Positions 14,101 to 29,880 are shown, numbered from the stretch's first letter. The stretch is DNA of 64,000 nt from Karstenula rhodostoma CBS 690.94 (GCA_010093485.1 MU001495.1:1941470-2005469); one strand, 5' to 3'. Made by a program: numbers and translations. Notes: generated from the letters alone by a model not told the origin.

Positions 14101-17100
14101 ATATTATTAAAAGATATAAATAGATATTAATACGATTAGAGATAGATATTTTATTTAATTTTTAATAAAGAGTATTTTTCTATCTATAGTAATAGATATT
14201 AGAAATTATATCTAATATATTAAGCTTTTTTAAATCTAGTATATCTATTTAGCTTATACCTAGCTTATATACTATTAGCTCTATAAGGTAGATATTTTTC
14301 TTAATAAGGCTATTTAAATTCTTCCCCTCCTTAACCTTACCTATAGTACTTCTATTAACTAGTATTTTAATATTAATTACTACTAAACGAGCTAAGGAGC
14401 TCCTATTTTATTAGATAACTTATATAATAACTAAATACCTAAAAAGAATTACTAATAGTTTAAAAATATTTTATTAGTATTTTTTAAATATAGTAATACT
14501 ATATTCCTAGGATAAAGTCTAGCTAAAAATATTAGTATAGATAGATTTTCTATACTTTACTACTTTAACTCTATACTATTTCTCTATAAATAAGAGTAGA
14601 ATAAATAAAACCTCTTATCTAGTTATATTTAAAGATAATAAGTTTTATAATTAAGTAAGCTAATAAACTATATTAGAGCTATTACTTTCTATCTAATATA
14701 GTATCTATAATTATTAGACTAGTTAATTCTATTTTTCTTCTATAGCCTCTATATCTAAACTTATAAAATAATAAAATACCTTAGTTTAAATATTAAAACC
14801 CTTTTAAGGATATTTTAGTAGCCAACTATATAGTCTTTTATATTACTAAGATATTAAAATATTTTTATTTATAACTATAGATTTATATTTACTAGTTATA
14901 CTATAATATTTTAGAGGAGATATTATATAAATCTTTTATAGTATTTTTATTATATTAAGCCTTATTATATAAAATAAGTTAATATAGTAATATAATCTAT
15001 CCCCCTCTATTACCTCTATATATAATTAGTAGTATATTTAAAATTATATAATTACTAATAGATAGAAATAAATTCTATACTATTCTAAATTTATTAGATT
15101 TTTATTAATTATATTCTCTACTAATTCCGTCTTCCTATTATAGGGAATAGGTATATAAAATAAATACCCTTATTCTCTATAATATTACTAGTACTAGTTA
15201 TACCTCTATAGTTAGAAAGGGGGGAGTTATATAGAATACTAGACTAAAATAACTAGTTATAATTTAGAAATATTCTAGATTCTAACTAGTATAGGGACCT
15301 TTATTAGCTATATAGATACTTAGAATTATTTTAGTTATAGTCTATTAGTACTATTAGAATTAAAACTCTAATATCCTATTTATATATAGGGGTATATTAG
15401 TAAAAGAATAATCTAATATTTATATTTAGTTAAAAAGTAGGGTAGTTAGTACTCTAATATATTAAGTAATTAGTATATATATATAATTAGTTATATCTAG
15501 TCCTCTAAAACTTTAAAATATCTATAAAGTTTTTTATATAGTATAGTTCTATATAAATTACTAATCTAATAAAATAATATTATAATATAATAATTAAAAA
15601 ACTATATTTATACTAAATACTCTATAGTATTCCTTTTTTATTATAGTTTTTATACTTTTTATTAGTTTCTCTATTTACTTTATTATTAGATTTCTACTAA
15701 GTATAGTATTCCTTTTTAAGAATTCTTTTTAGCTCTAGAAGAATAGGTATATATAATTCTAGAAAGAAGTAGTAACTATCCTTTTTAATATTTTTTAAGT
15801 TAGTATTTTAATTACTAGTATAGTTACTATTATAATTATATTTACTATAGATACTAAACTATTCTAGCTTAATCTAGTTATTCTATATACTCTTTAGTTA
15901 TTTACTAGTATAAATATAAATATAATTTCTTCTATAATAGATTTATAAACTTATTCTTATAATAACTTATCTAGATACTTTAAAATATTAAGAACTCTTA
16001 TAAGACTATTTAACTAGTTTATAATAGTATTATATAGATAGTATTTAATATTACTTTCTTTATATAATATAAAACCTTTTCCTTTTTTTATATATTTTTC
16101 TAATAGTAGGTAGAGATAATTTTATTTATAAGTATATTCTATTTACTTATATTACTATAGTATCTACTATATTATAGGTATATTAGTATAATACTCTAAA
16201 AAATTATAAGGACTTAAAAAACTCTATCTCTAAATAAATATATATTCTAGAACTATTTATTATCCTTAATATAGGGATAGTATTCTATTAAATTATTAAA
16301 GCTATTATTCTCTATAGTTTTTTACTTACTAATATATAAAGAAATAAAATCTATTAGAATATTATTTTAGTATATTTTTTTCTTTTAATAGTACTTACTC
16401 TTATATAGATAGGTATATATATTTATATAAGTAGAAATATTAATTCTTCTTTATATAGATAGTTTTAAGTACTAAATAAATAAGTTTAAATACTAGACTC
16501 TTAAAAGCTAGACTCCTATTTAGAATTATAAATTAGAGGGAACTATATAGCTAACTAGTCTAATTAATCTATAAGCTATAATAAGCTTATAAGTAAAACT
16601 AATTAGATAAAGTCTAGTATATTAACTATACCTTAACCTAATATAGTAATAATATAAGCTATTAATAAAAAGAACTAGTATTAAATATTATATCTAAAAT
16701 CTAGTTATTAATTATATAGTAAAACTTACTATTATTATAATTTAAATACTAACTATTTACTATAATCTTCTTTATAGATATAGTTTTTATACTATATAGG
16801 GATATTTCTTTTATACTATACTATATAGATACTTTTAGTAACTACCCTCCCTTTTTAATAGTCTTTTCCCCTTTAAATAGAAATATAGGTCTAAAGTATT
16901 AAATTTATAAAAAACCTATCTTTCTATATTCTAAAAAGCTAGTTAGTTTATTAATATTTTAAAATTTACCTATTTAGATATATACCCTAACTCTACTTTT
17001 TATAGTAATATAATTACTTATAGACTATAATATATCCTTAATTTTATATTCTAGCTATATCTACCTTACTATAGTATAACCTCTAGCTTAATATTATATA

Positions 17101-18889
17101 AATATTATTACTATAGTATATATACTACTACCTACCTAGAAAAGATTAGTATTTAAGTAAAATACTATTTATAGTTATTTATTTTAAAGCCTTACTCTTA
17201 TTAAAGATATAATATAGATTCTAAACTCTAGAATTTTTTTTATAGTATTTTAAAACTTATCCTTAATTAGTATAGATAGCTAATTTTAAGTATAAAGTAG
17301 AGGAGTAGTTAAGTATTAAATTAAGTACTAATAAGGTATAATTAAATAGTAGTATTATAGATAGAGAAATCTAAAGAGGAGATAGATAGAAAATTTAAAC
17401 TATTTTTACTATAAGTATAGAGGTAACTAATAGTAAAGGGTATATAAGCCTTATATAGGGATTTTTAAACTAATTAATTAAAAGAATATACTACTCTTTA
17501 TATCTATAGCTTATATAGCCCCCTAGTTCTATAAATTCTCTAAGGTATAGTTTTAGTATTCTAGTATTAAGGAGTAAGTTAGTATTTCTAGTAATAAGGA
17601 TAAGGTATATAAAAACTCTATAAATCTATTTTATTTCTTATTTATATTATTAATTATATATAATTTTCCTTTATTTTATAAGTAGTTTTATTGGCCCTTA
17701 TTAAGGGTTCTATTTTTTAGATTCTAATAATACTTATAATATAGATTAGGTAGAATAGTAAGATTACTTATAATAATTTATATAGATTCTAATAAATATA
17801 TAGACTATAGAGATACTAAGCCCTAACTCCCTTATAAATACTAAAGGAGAGATTAATTTAGAAATTAAAAAAATATTTTAACCTAAAACTAGCCCTATAG
17901 AGATATAAGAGATAGATTTACTATATAATAAAAAAACTATTAATAAAAGCTAAGTTAGTAAATATACTAGTTAGACTATAGAATTATATTTTCTAGAGTA
18001 TTTTATAGCCCTTATTACTTTATATATAGGAGAAAAATTCGACTAAGTAATAAATTAGGCCTTAGAGTCTAGACTATTTTAGGTAAACCCTATAGTAATT
18101 ACTATAATTTCTACTTCTAATTAGAAGCTAGAGTCTAAATTAAAAATAATTTAGTTTTCCTTATCCTCTTATTAGATTATATTTATAAATAAACTAGAAG
18201 GAATAATAATTACTTAAAAAAATAATATCTAGTATATAGTATATAACCTTAAATTTAGTAGAGAGTATTTAGCTTTTAAAGAGTAATATAAAATAAATAA
18301 TAAATTAATAGTAAATTATTAGAATAATTAGAGTAATAGTTATATTATCTCTATAAATTTAAATAAGTATAGTACTAGTATAGAAACTATTTTACTAATA
18401 CTATATATAACTATTTACTCCCGATATATAAGTAGTAAAAGTATAATATATAGAAATATAGGTATATTATTTATATTCTAGTAGAGACTTTACTAACTAA
18501 AAAAGTAGACTTAGCTTTATTAAAATCTAAAGATAAAGAAGTCTCTATATTAATTATTATTAATACTAATAAAAATAAAGTTATTATTATCTATAATACT
18601 AATAAGGAAATAGATATATATAATAATAATTCCTACTATACCCTATAATACTAAGTATAATAAAAATAGATTTTTCTATAATTATTAGAAATAGTTAATT
18701 AGATATCTAGAGAGTATAAGATAATAAGTATAATAAATTTTATTATAATATAGAAAAAGGTATTAAAATAATAGAATAAAATCTATATTAAGTCTAATTA
18801 TTAGTTTATATAAATTTTAGATTATTTCTATAAGGAAATATCTAATATATAAAAATATAAACTATAGAATAAAAATTATTAGAAGTATA

Positions 18890-19345
18890 ATAGCTATAGA
18901 GCCTATTATACCTAGATATAATATAAAATAGAGAAGAGAATATAAAAATAGGTCTAGACTAAAAAAATTAAAAGACTTATATACTAATTAGAAAGGATAT
19001 TATACTGGTTATAAAAAGTAGAAAAGAAGTATTTAAATATTATAGTTACTATAAATAATAGAAATAGAATAGATTATAATTATATACTAACTCTAATATA
19101 CTATTACTAGAAAAAGAAATTTTATATCTAAGTATTTAGTATTTTTAAATTACTACTATAATATTAACTATTCTATAATAGATATAGTTCTCTACTCTCT
19201 ATCTATTAGGGTATATTTACTCGTTTCCTTATTAATTATATATATAAATATCTTTAGTATATAAGTAACTATTTATTAGTACTAAGTAATAATATTATTA
19301 GTAGGTAAGTTTATAGTATTACTAGTAGTTAGTATTCTTAGATCC
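18890..19345. repeat. Decayed dispersed repeat family B, copy 1
   Basis: Shared landmarks with the copy at about 22,830-23,260 include an ACTAACTCTAATATACTATT-like stretch, followed about 170 bp later by AGTATATAAGTAACTATTTA and then a TATAGTATTACTAGTAGTTA segment in the same order. The text between diverges strongly, as expected for RIP. Family and true ends are unknown. Confidence 0.55.
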
Positions 19346-22300
19346 CTACTTATAAAGAAGTGGCTAATATCTTAGAATAATTTCTATAAGTTAATTATAA
19401 TACCCTATATAAATAAATATTAGTACTTTTAGTTTTATAATTACTTATAATTTTACTATTAGTTCTATAATTACTCTTAATTCTATAACTTCTATTAATT
19501 CTATATAAATATATTAGAAATATTATTTAAAGAGTTACTCTCTTTAAAAGGCTATAGTAGAGTAATAAATAACTACTATACCCCTTATAAGGAGTTTCTA
19601 TAAAGCTAAGTACTTAATAGAGGGAAATTTTTATATAGATTTAATATTTATTAAACTTCTTATATCTAGTATATAAAGTATTATAATGGAAAGATATTTA
19701 GAAAAATAGACTAAGGGCCTAATCTAATAGTATATATTATTAGAATTAATAATTAATTACTAAAAATAAGGAATATAACTTCTATAGAATAGATTTATTA
19801 TAGAAATATATAATACTAATAGACTATATTCTTATAAGAAAAGATTATAAACCCTTAGTAATAAAAAAAAAATTAATATAACTATAAAAGTAGAATTTAT
19901 ATAGAATAGTATTAGCTTAGCTACTTTAATAATAATTTAATATACCGTAAATACTAATAGTATTAAGTAAGTATACTTAAACTATATAGGTATATTATTC
20001 TAATAATAATAGTAATATTCTTTACTAAAATATCTACTCGAGACTATTAGTATAAAAAGAAAAAATAAAAGATATTTAATTATTTATTAATAGAGCTAAT
20101 ATATATATTACTATTAGAGCTAAAACTATTTCTAGTATTAAATTCGTTTTTATTATTAGATTCTACTTCTAATTTTATAGGACTAGTATAAAAATATAGC
20201 TCTAAAGTCCCCTTTAGAAAATAAGTAAGTATTAAGATATTAATTTTAAGGTATATTCTAGAACTAGAAATATATTATAAAGAAAAGCTAAATAGTTTAT
20301 TTAAATTTTTATTATTTCTTCTAGCCTTTCCCGGTAAATTAACGTCTATATTATTAGTATAAAGATTTAATACTTAGTAGAAACTTACTATAATATAGTA
20401 TTTTAAATTATTTAAAGTTTTAAAAATAGATAGAAAAATAAATAGTCTTATTATACTAATAAAGATATTAGAGAAGTTTAATATAAAAAGCTTTAATCCT
20501 TATTTTAAATAAAACTAATTTAGAAATACTTTATAATAAATCTAGTTTTAATATAGTATAGCCTTTATAGCCTATTACTATAGAAGTAATAGAATATACC
20601 TATAGAGCTAACTTAAATTTAAATAAGAGGTATAAGTTTATTTTATATAACTATAATATAGGGGCCAGATTTATATATTAAAGTTTCCTACTAATAAGGT
20701 AAAAAAAGGGGTATAGCTTAATATAAAATAGGTATAAAATATTAAGTTTCTCTTTAAAATTTCTTACCTACTTTAAAACTATAAATAAGATAATACTACT
20801 ATAGAACTTATACCTATAGAGATTCCAGGATTATAGTAAATAATAGAGAGGCGCCTATAGATATCTATTAAAAGGGCGCCTATAAAGAGGAGAAAGTATT
20901 AAAATAATTATTTAGATAAGTTATATATTACTATAGCCCTAGAATAATTAGTATTTTAACTATTTTAATATTTAACTACTATAGATAGGCCAATAGAGCG
21001 ATAAAATAAATTATAAATATATATATAAATTAAAGTACTATAGTTTCTTACTTATTATAATTAACTATACTAATTATTAAGATATATTTTCCTCTATATC
21101 TAGACTCTAATAGAATATATAGGTTATACTATAAAAAATAATTACCTCTTTCCCTAGAGGGATATAGCTAAAGCTAAGAAAACTATATAAATAGAGTATT
21201 TATTTTATAATATAGCCTTTAAATATTAGTATAATATAAAATATTTAAGAATAATAGTAGAAACTAATTTATAGTATTAGAAAAAAAATTTAGTAAACTA
21301 TTATTACTACCCCTTTTATAATTTTATAATAGTACTACTATAGACTAGTATTTTTATTTTATATATTATTAAGTAAGCTAGTAGTCTTTTAATCTACTAA
21401 ATACTCTATATTATAATTAAATCTAAAAATAGTATATAAATCTATTAATACTATTTTACTTTTATCTAATATATAGTAGTATATACTAGAACTAGATAAT
21501 AAAAATATCTCTAGCTTTACTCTAATCTATAAATAATTCTAGAAGATAATTTAAGTTTTACTACTATTAAAGCTATTACTTAGCTATTAGGGCTTATAAA
21601 CTTAGAACTTATATATTCTATTTATAGGTAGGCTTAATATATTTTACTATTTAATTTTAAATATTTAATCTAGTTAGAAAGAAATAGAAATAGCTAGTAT
21701 CTATATTCTAGCTATTTATAAAGTAGTATAAGTAGATTAATAATATAATAGTATAAAAATAGTATTTTAGTTATTCTACTTTATATATACGCCTTAATAT
21801 AAGGGCTATAAAGTTTTAAATATATAAAAAGATAATAAGGCTTATTAGTATTCTATACTACTAGTAAAAGGATATAATTAATTATTTTATAACTAAAAAG
21901 TTATTAGCTATTTTTATAATACTAGAAATAGGGACCCTACTAAATTATATTATAGTTAGAGCTTTCTATACTTTCTCCCCTTCTAGAGTAAAGTCTATAA
22001 TATATATAGAAATATTATACTTTCCTTAAATTAGTATTTTATAGAACTATTAATAAGGGGCTTAATAATCCTATAAAATATATTTACTACTATATTAACT
22101 TTTAGATATAACTAGAATAGTAAATAATAGAAAATTATATATAAATATAAAAAGTCTTAATATATAGAATAGTACTATTATACTCTTATAGTTATATTAG
22201 AAACTTTAGTTATAATTTATTTAGATATATTTTTTAATTCTATTCTTTATCTCCCCTTATAAATAATTATAGTTCTAGTTAATAATCTATTCTTTATTAT

Positions 22301-22829
22301 AAATAATAATAATATCTAATACTATATTAACGTATTTACTAAATAGAATACTAATAATAGTAAATATATTTTATCTATCTTTCTATAAGATTTTCTCTAG
22401 TTTATAAAAATTTTAGTTAAAAACCTATTTCTATACTTAAAGTAGTAAACTAATTCTCTATTACTAATGGTTACTAATTCTAACTAAAAGATATATATCT
22501 AGTCTAGTATTTTTTAGCGCTAGACTTATATTAATCTAAGGAATAAATATCTATAGACTTTTATAAAATATTATATAGTAATTTATATAAAACTTACTAT
22601 ATTACTAAAACTATATTTATTATTTTAGACGGGCCTTAGAGCGATATAGAGAGATATACTAGTAGTATAAATAAATATAAATATATATTATTATAGATAT
22701 TAGTTTTAGAGACTTCTATATTATCTATAGGTAATAACTTTAAAAAACTTATAGAGACTTTTAACTATTTTAAATATTATATAAAGTATATAAATAGTAA
22801 ATTAGAAAATTATAATTATTTATTCGCTT

Positions 22830-23260
22830 CTATATATTAAAAGTATAAGCGAACTAAAATTAAAAAGTCTATAAATTCTACTAGATAGTAGAAAGAGTAA
22901 TTATATTTAAAGCTATAAAATTTTATACTAAGTTCTATAATTAAGGAAAATATATATTTATATCTATATCTAAATTAAATATAGTAAGTATTAAGATTAT
23001 ATACTAGCTCTAATATATTATTACTAAAAAAAAAAATCCTTATTAGAGGGTATAGAATCTAGTATTATATCTAGTACTTTTACTATTATAACTACTTAAG
23101 ATAGATAGACTTCTTTACTTTTTTTCTATTTAAGTATATTTATTTATTTCTCGATTATAAACTTCTCTAGTATATAAGTATCTATTTATTTATATTAAGT
23201 AATACTATTATTAGTAGATAAGTCTATAGTATTACTAGTAGTTAATATTCTTATATTATA
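22830..23260. repeat. Decayed dispersed repeat family B, copy 2
   Basis: Second copy of the family at 18,890-19,345, same orientation. The best-kept part is 23,163-23,254, with AGTATATAAGTATCTATTTA and TATAGTATTACTAGTAGTTA. It lies just outside the left arm of the foldback-like structure that hosts the 7.2-kb copia element. Confidence 0.55.
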
Positions 23261-23624
23261 ATTATTTATCTATAGAAGTTTTAGTATAGATATAATTAGT
23301 AGAGGACTAGTATCTATATAATTCTAGACTTATAACCTATTAAAATAAGTAATTATTAATCTATTCTTTATTTACTAAATAGTATAAAAAATACTAGTAT
23401 TATAGTAAATAGAGTAAATAGTATATAATAGAATAGATTATAGAATTAAATTAAGGTTATATTATTTAGAAGCTATAGAAGATATATAAGTATAAGTATA
23501 AATAATACTAGTTCTATATAAATAGAAGAAAGTTATAACTATATTAAAATAGAAATAATTATTATATAGGGTAAAAGTTATAAATTATAATAGCTAGTTT
23601 ATATAATTTTACTATAAATTAATA

Positions 23625-23690
23625 CTATTTATATAATATTAGTATCTTAGTATTTAATAGGTCTTAATTAGTACTATAATATTTAATAGT
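23625..23690. repeat. Left arm core of an inverted repeat
   Basis: The stretch with AGTATCTTAGTATTTAATAG is the reverse complement of the stretch at 31,866-31,925 (ATTAAATACTAAGATACTAA), with few differences over about 60 bp. Together with opposed minisatellite arrays inside the arms, this indicates an older inverted-repeat structure into which the copia element inserted. Confidence 0.75.
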
Positions 23691-23741
23691 AGTAACTATA
23701 AATATTACTAACTCTAGTAATAAGTAGTATAGTAATACTAA

Positions 23742-23855
23742 AGTTACTAGAAATATAGGTTACTAGGGTTACTAGAGATATAGGTTACTAGATTACTAGA
23801 AATATAAATTACTAGATTACTAGAAATATAAATTATTAAAATTACTAAATATAAG
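23742..23855. repeat. Minisatellite array (ACTAGAAATATAAATT type), left of the copia element
   Basis: Irregular tandem units of the type TTACTAGAAATATA(A/G)(A/G)T. The array is cut at 23,855 by the copia insertion and resumes at 31,083 with the duplicated ATAAG, so the element landed inside it. Confidence 0.8.
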
Positions 23856-24061
23856 TATTAAGAATATAAATAATACTTAGTAATATTAGGGTTTATAGAG
23901 CTCTAATTAGCCACGATAAGGGGTACCTTAACCTAAGTACTAAACTAATTCAGGATAAGTATAGTATATAACTAGCCTTTCTAGTAATCTTTTCTTATAT
24001 AGTAATCTAATTAATTTACTCCCTAAATAAAGAGATATTTAAGCTCCTTTTCTCTACTATA
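23856..24061 (+). repeat. 5' LTR of the 7.2-kb copia element
   Basis: 206 bp, beginning TATTAAGAATATAAATA and ending CTCTACTATA, which fits TG...CA after RIP. It retains CpA in GCCACG and TTCAGG that the 3' LTR has lost or never had, so the two LTRs differ largely at RIP-type sites. Confidence 0.93.
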
Positions 24062-27000
24062 GTTATAAGTCTAGTACTTAGAATATAGAATAATTCTCCC
24101 TATATACTTTATTACTTAAATATATCCTTTTAGGTTTTCTTATTATACTAAAAGCCTTTTTTATTTAATAAAGCTATAAGTAATTTAACTATTTTAGTTA
24201 TTTAGATCTAGCTTATTAATTAAATAAGCTAGCCTTATTAGTTTATAAGCTTATATTTCTAAGTAAACTCTAAAAATATCTAGTCTAAAATTAATCTAGA
24301 TAGTCTAATAGTCCTTTTAATTAAAAATAATTACCCTATTTAACTAGTTATTTTAGAGAAACTATACTAACTAATTACTTTAAATAACCTTAAAGATTAT
24401 AAATAGGAGCTTAAATTATATAAAAAGAATAAGGAAAGCTATATTTTAAGGATTATAGAATATTATACTATAGTTTCTAACTAGTAAATATACTATTCTA
24501 AGCTATAAAATCTCTAAAACTAAGTTTATACTATTATCTCCTAAAATCTCCTTACTCTAGTAATAATTAATATAGTTAAAGATAATAAATCTACCTTATA
24601 ATATCTACTTTATATACTAAAGAATAATCTAGTACCTACTAAAGGAGTAACTAAAAATTTTATTTAAATATAGTATTATACTTATTTTAATAAAGTAAAG
24701 AGTAGATAATAGAATCTAGAGACTTAGTTTAAAAAATAGTAGCTCCTATACTATAAAGTAATTATATACTTAGTTAAAAAAACTAAAGAAGTACTTATAA
24801 CCTATAATTTCCTTAAAACTTTAAGTAAGAAGATTACCCCTAAATAGTCCTACTTAATTAAGTAATAAATCCTACTTAATAAAATACTTAAAAGGCCTAT
24901 AATAATACTTTCTAAAATTAGAAAGGTATTTTTAATACTAATCTAGGAATAATTACTCTACTCTAATTATAAAAGAACTAGTATCTATATAATATTTAGT
25001 AGTTAAACTACTAAGCCTAGTAGGGAATTATCTAATAATATATAGAATAATAATTATTTTAACTACCCCTATAAGAATATCTAGTATAAATAATAACTAA
25101 TTAAATACTAATACTTATAGATAGCTATTACTAGTACTCTAATTAATAGATTCTAAGTATTTAACCTTTCTAATAAAGAGTAAAATAAGATCTTAAACTA
25201 TTTAAAACTTTTATAATAGTTAAAACTATAGACTAAAATTAATAGCGCTAATTAGAAAATAAATAATAAGAAGTAGCTTACTATTAATTACCCTAGTAGT
25301 ATTATAATAGCTTTTATTAATCTAATTAACCTTTTAAGTAAAGTCTCTAAGAATAGAATCTATAATATAATATAAAATCCTTATCTATTTTCTAAAAGTA
25401 TAATTTTAGATAGTATAGTTACTATTTATTTTATTAATAATTAAAACCTTTTAGTTACTAGTTCTTTTAAGAAAGTAACTATAGAAGACTAAGTTAAAGT
25501 AGAAATTTAAGCTCTACCTATTTTAGAAATAAGAAATTACCTAATTAAGAATATTCTTTATAGTAAGAATAGGAAATAATTAAAGAATCTACTACTTAAA
25601 AATATAAAAGTAGTTAAGAACTTTTATATAAATATTATTTTAGAAGCTTAACTTAAAAAAGTTAATATTTAGTATCTTAGCTTAGATAATACCCTAAGAA
25701 TTAGAATAATTAAATAAAGTATTATAATAGTAGACCTATAGTATAAATATAACTTTACTTTTCTTAAATATAAGCCTATATACTTTTATCCTACTATTAT
25801 AAATATAATTTAACTATCTAAACTATTAAAAGAGAATATCTCCTACTTAGATAGTAAAGAACTATAGTATAAGTAATTAGAATACCTTAGAAAAAAGGCT
25901 TTATAAGCTCTAGTTTCTAGCGTATATAGTATATTAATTAAAGGAATATAATAATAAGAATATAAGTATTATATAGTTATATATATAAGTAAAGTAATTT
26001 TATAATAACTATATAAATATTTATTATATCTATTTTACTATATTATATAGGACCTATTTAATATAGAGTAAGGGTAAATATTTAAATCTTAGATTCTTAT
26101 AATAAAAAAAGAATTTAGTAGGAAGTTCTATAATTTTAATCTATAAGAGAAGACGTTTTTAGAGATTCTATAATTAATAAAATACCTATTAACCTTTATA
26201 AAGAATAAGTACTAGCTCTAAATTATATAAATCTAGTAGAATAATAATATAATAATACTCCTATAGTAAGGGATATTATAATATAAGAAATAGGTAATTA
26301 AAGAAGGAATTATAATTAACCCTTTACTACCTTATATATATAAAACTAATAGTTTAGTAGAGTAAGCTAAAAAAGAGCTAATTAAATAAATAGTAAAAAT
26401 AAGGTCTAGCGCGAATTTACTAATAAAACTATAGCTAGAAATTATAAATATAGTAGTCTAGCTATATAATATAAGTCTAAGTATAGTATATAGTTTTTAA
26501 TTACTAAATAAAGTATTAGATAGCTAGTTCTAATAGTACTTTTAGTACTATAAGTTAGTAATTATATAATATATAATAGTAGATTTCTATCTAGACTAGA
26601 GTAGGATTTATACCTATAGATATTAAGTATATCCTCTAATAAAGGATTATAAAACTAAATATAATAAAAAGGAATTTAAAATAAATCTAAGAGCTTATAT
26701 TAGGTATTTAGTAGGTTATTAAACTTTTAATATTTATAGAATATAGGTTTCTATACTTAATTAAGTAATTATAACTAGAAATATTATATTTAATAAGATA
26801 ATCTTCTACTAGGGAGTATATAAAATTAAGCTCCTAAAAATAAAAGCTTTAAGAATTATAAAAAATATTTATAAGGATAAGATTAATAATCTAGAAAATA
26901 TATTTAATATAATTAATTTTACTTCTAGTATAAATAAGTATATAAGTACTATAAGAATTAAGGATACTAAATAACTACTTAGGGGTAAAGAATTAGAGTA

Positions 27001-29734
27001 GATAGATTCTAAGAATAGCTAGCTAAGGAATTAGAAAGTAATAATACTAACTATTATATAAGCTATAGATATAACTAGCTAGTAGCTAGAAATTTATATA
27101 GACTAAAATTTAAGTATAGAACTTATAACTCTAGATATAATACTATAATTAGATATTATAGGGACTAATAAATATAATTATAAGGATACTAAAAGCTACT
27201 AGAATTAGAATTTAACTAGAAGAGCTAGTAAACTAGAGCCTTAGAATAATACTTTTTTAGAGTAAAAGTTTTAAAACCCTACTACTATCTCTTAATTTAG
27301 TATAACTAACTCTATATTACTAAATAAAGTAGGAAATCTATTAGTAAACTAAAGGTAATAGTATATCTTCCCTATAATAAGTAGGGTAAGTAAATAACTT
27401 TAAGAAAAGGTACCTAAAATTAACTAACTAATAAATAGGTATTTACTAGTTTAAAGGTTAAAATAATAAAATATAAATTATAATAATTAATTAAGGGGTA
27501 AATTAAATTTTAATATATATATACTAATAGTAGATCTATCTTTAAAAAATAGTTTCTAGATTAACTTTATATATATATTTATACTAGGAGTAAATAAAAC
27601 CTAGGATAAGTATAAAAGTTATAAAATACTAAATATAATAATTATAGTAGTTATATTTAAAAAACTAAAACTAGTAATATTATTAGCTTATCTATATAAA
27701 AATAAGCTACTACTAGAATTAATACTCTAGAAATATTTACTTTTCTATCCTTTAGAAAAACTATTTAAATAGGCTATAATTAAAGAGATTATTACCCTAT
27801 AATAGAAAGGAACTTAGATAAAACTACCCTAATTATAAGTAATAAAATACTTACTCCTATTAAAATAGGTATTTATATATAAGTTTAATTAAGATAGTTA
27901 GTTTAAAAACTATAAAACTTATATTATAGTTAGAGGAGACTTTTAATTAAAGAATACTTTATATTTAACCTATACTACTATACTTATAGTAAGATTATTC
28001 TAAGTAGTAATAGTAATTACTATAGAGTTTAACTTTAAGATTAAATAATATAATATTATAGGAGTATTTCTAAATACTATAATTATAGTAAATAATTCTA
28101 TAACCTATAAATTTCTAGATAGGTTTAAAATACTAGAAATATATATAAGATTAAATTAAGCTCTCTATAATTTAAAAGACTTACTATTTCTCTAGTATAA
28201 AGAGTTTTCCTACTTACTTAGAGCTAAAGGGCTTAAAGCTTTAAAGAAAGAACCTTATTTATTCCTTTCTAGAGATTAGAAAATTCTAGTACTATTTTAT
28301 ATAGATAATATACTACTTCTATATTATAATAACTATAGAGAGTAAGCTTAAATACTATAAAATAAGGTTATAAATAAATATAAGATTAAAAATAAGGGAC
28401 TAGTTAAGTAGTTTCTTAGAGTATAAGTAATTAAAGACTAAAATAATTAGATAATTATACTTATATATAATATATATATTAATAAGATTATAAAAAAATT
28501 TAAGTTTTATAAAACTAATAACTTCCTACCTACTCCTCTCTTAATTAATAAGTTTAAAAAGAGTAAAGGCGAAGTATTACTATAGTAAATTAAAAGTTAT
28601 TAAGAAAAGGTTAGATTAGTATTATATATAGTAATTATACTATAACTAGATATTATATTTACTATATTAAAGCTATCCTTCTTCCTTACTAACCTAAGTA
28701 TAAAGTATAAAGTAGTAGTTAATTAAGTAATTCTATACCTCTATAGGATATACTAGAAAGTAATTTAGTTTAGTAAATATAATAGTTTAGACCTACTTAT
28801 CTATAAAGATATATCTTTTATAGATAATTTACTAATAAGATAATTATTTTATAAGTATATTATTTTATTATTTAGTAGTACTATTCTATAGAAGGTAGTT
28901 TACTAAAATATAATTATAACTTTAATTATAGAAGTAGAGTTTCTTACTCTAAAGTATATTAGTAAAGAAGTAATAGCTTTAAAATACTTCTTTACTAAAC
29001 TTATACTAGACTTAGAATTACTCTAGTAAATCTACTATAATAACTAGTAGATAATTAGACTAGTAATTAGAAAAAATAAAAGAATTACTATATACCTTTA
29101 CTATATTAATATCTAGAATATATAGCTATAATAAAAGTATATAAAAGAATTATTTAAAATTTTATATCTTAAAATAAATAAAATACCTATAGATAATTTA
29201 ATAAAAGTACTATTAAAATAGTAGTTTACTAGATTTATATAGTTATTTAATCTTTAAGATATAAGTTTTATAATTATAAATATAGAAAAAGTAAAGTAAA
29301 TAGAAATTTATTAGATTTAATTATAAAAAGTACTTTTTAACTAGAGAATAAAAGAAAAATAAAAGAAAAATAAAAGAAATCTATTCTACTTAAATATATT
29401 AAATATTTAATTAAAGAGCTTATAAAGCTAAGTATACTACTATACTTCTAATATATTAGAGTACCTAAAATATCTATATCTAAAGCTACCCTAACTATAA
29501 ATAGAAAATTCCTTAACTTTAAAAAACCTATTATAACTATATAGATACTTTTTAAAGTAATTAAAGTTAAACTACTACTAATCTATACTATAATAACTAA
29601 TACTTAAACTTATCTTATAGAGCTATTATAAAGTATAATACTTATAAAGAATAGATATACTATACTTAGAAGTATATATAGTCTTCTATAAGCCTGCCTC
29701 CTAACTATCTATAGAGTAAACCTACTAGAAAATA

Positions 29735-29880
29735 AATAAAATAGGGATAGAAGTAGTAAAAATAGGAATAAAAGTAGGAGAAATAGGGATAAAAGTAGAA
29801 ATAAAAATAGATAAAAATAAAATAGAAATAGATAAAATAAAAATAGAAATAAAGAAAATAGGAAAAAAACTAGTTATTAA
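29735..29880 (+). repeat. Purine-rich low-complexity tract in the 3' part of the copia element
   Basis: Short units of the type AAATAG(G/A)(G/A)ATAAAAGTAG run almost free of pyrimidines other than T for about 145 bp. It lies in the region between the end of pol and the 3' LTR. It could be a decayed low-complexity coding segment or a non-coding tract; nothing in the sequence decides. Confidence 0.6.

Larger units (their letters stand above)
11170..23599. other. Long AT-rich RIPed block with unassigned repeat relics
   Basis: CpA/TpG-depleted sequence with no usable open frame. Two internal homologies are visible: about 18,890-19,345 resembles about 22,830-23,260 in the same orientation, and about 21,320-21,480 resembles 3,665-3,860. 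These are decayed dispersed repeats whose coding content I could not recognise. Surviving TpG/CpA sites are rare, for example in GCCA near 13,093 and 14,821 and in TGGC near 17,691 and 19,362. Nothing else is supported. Confidence 0.75.
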
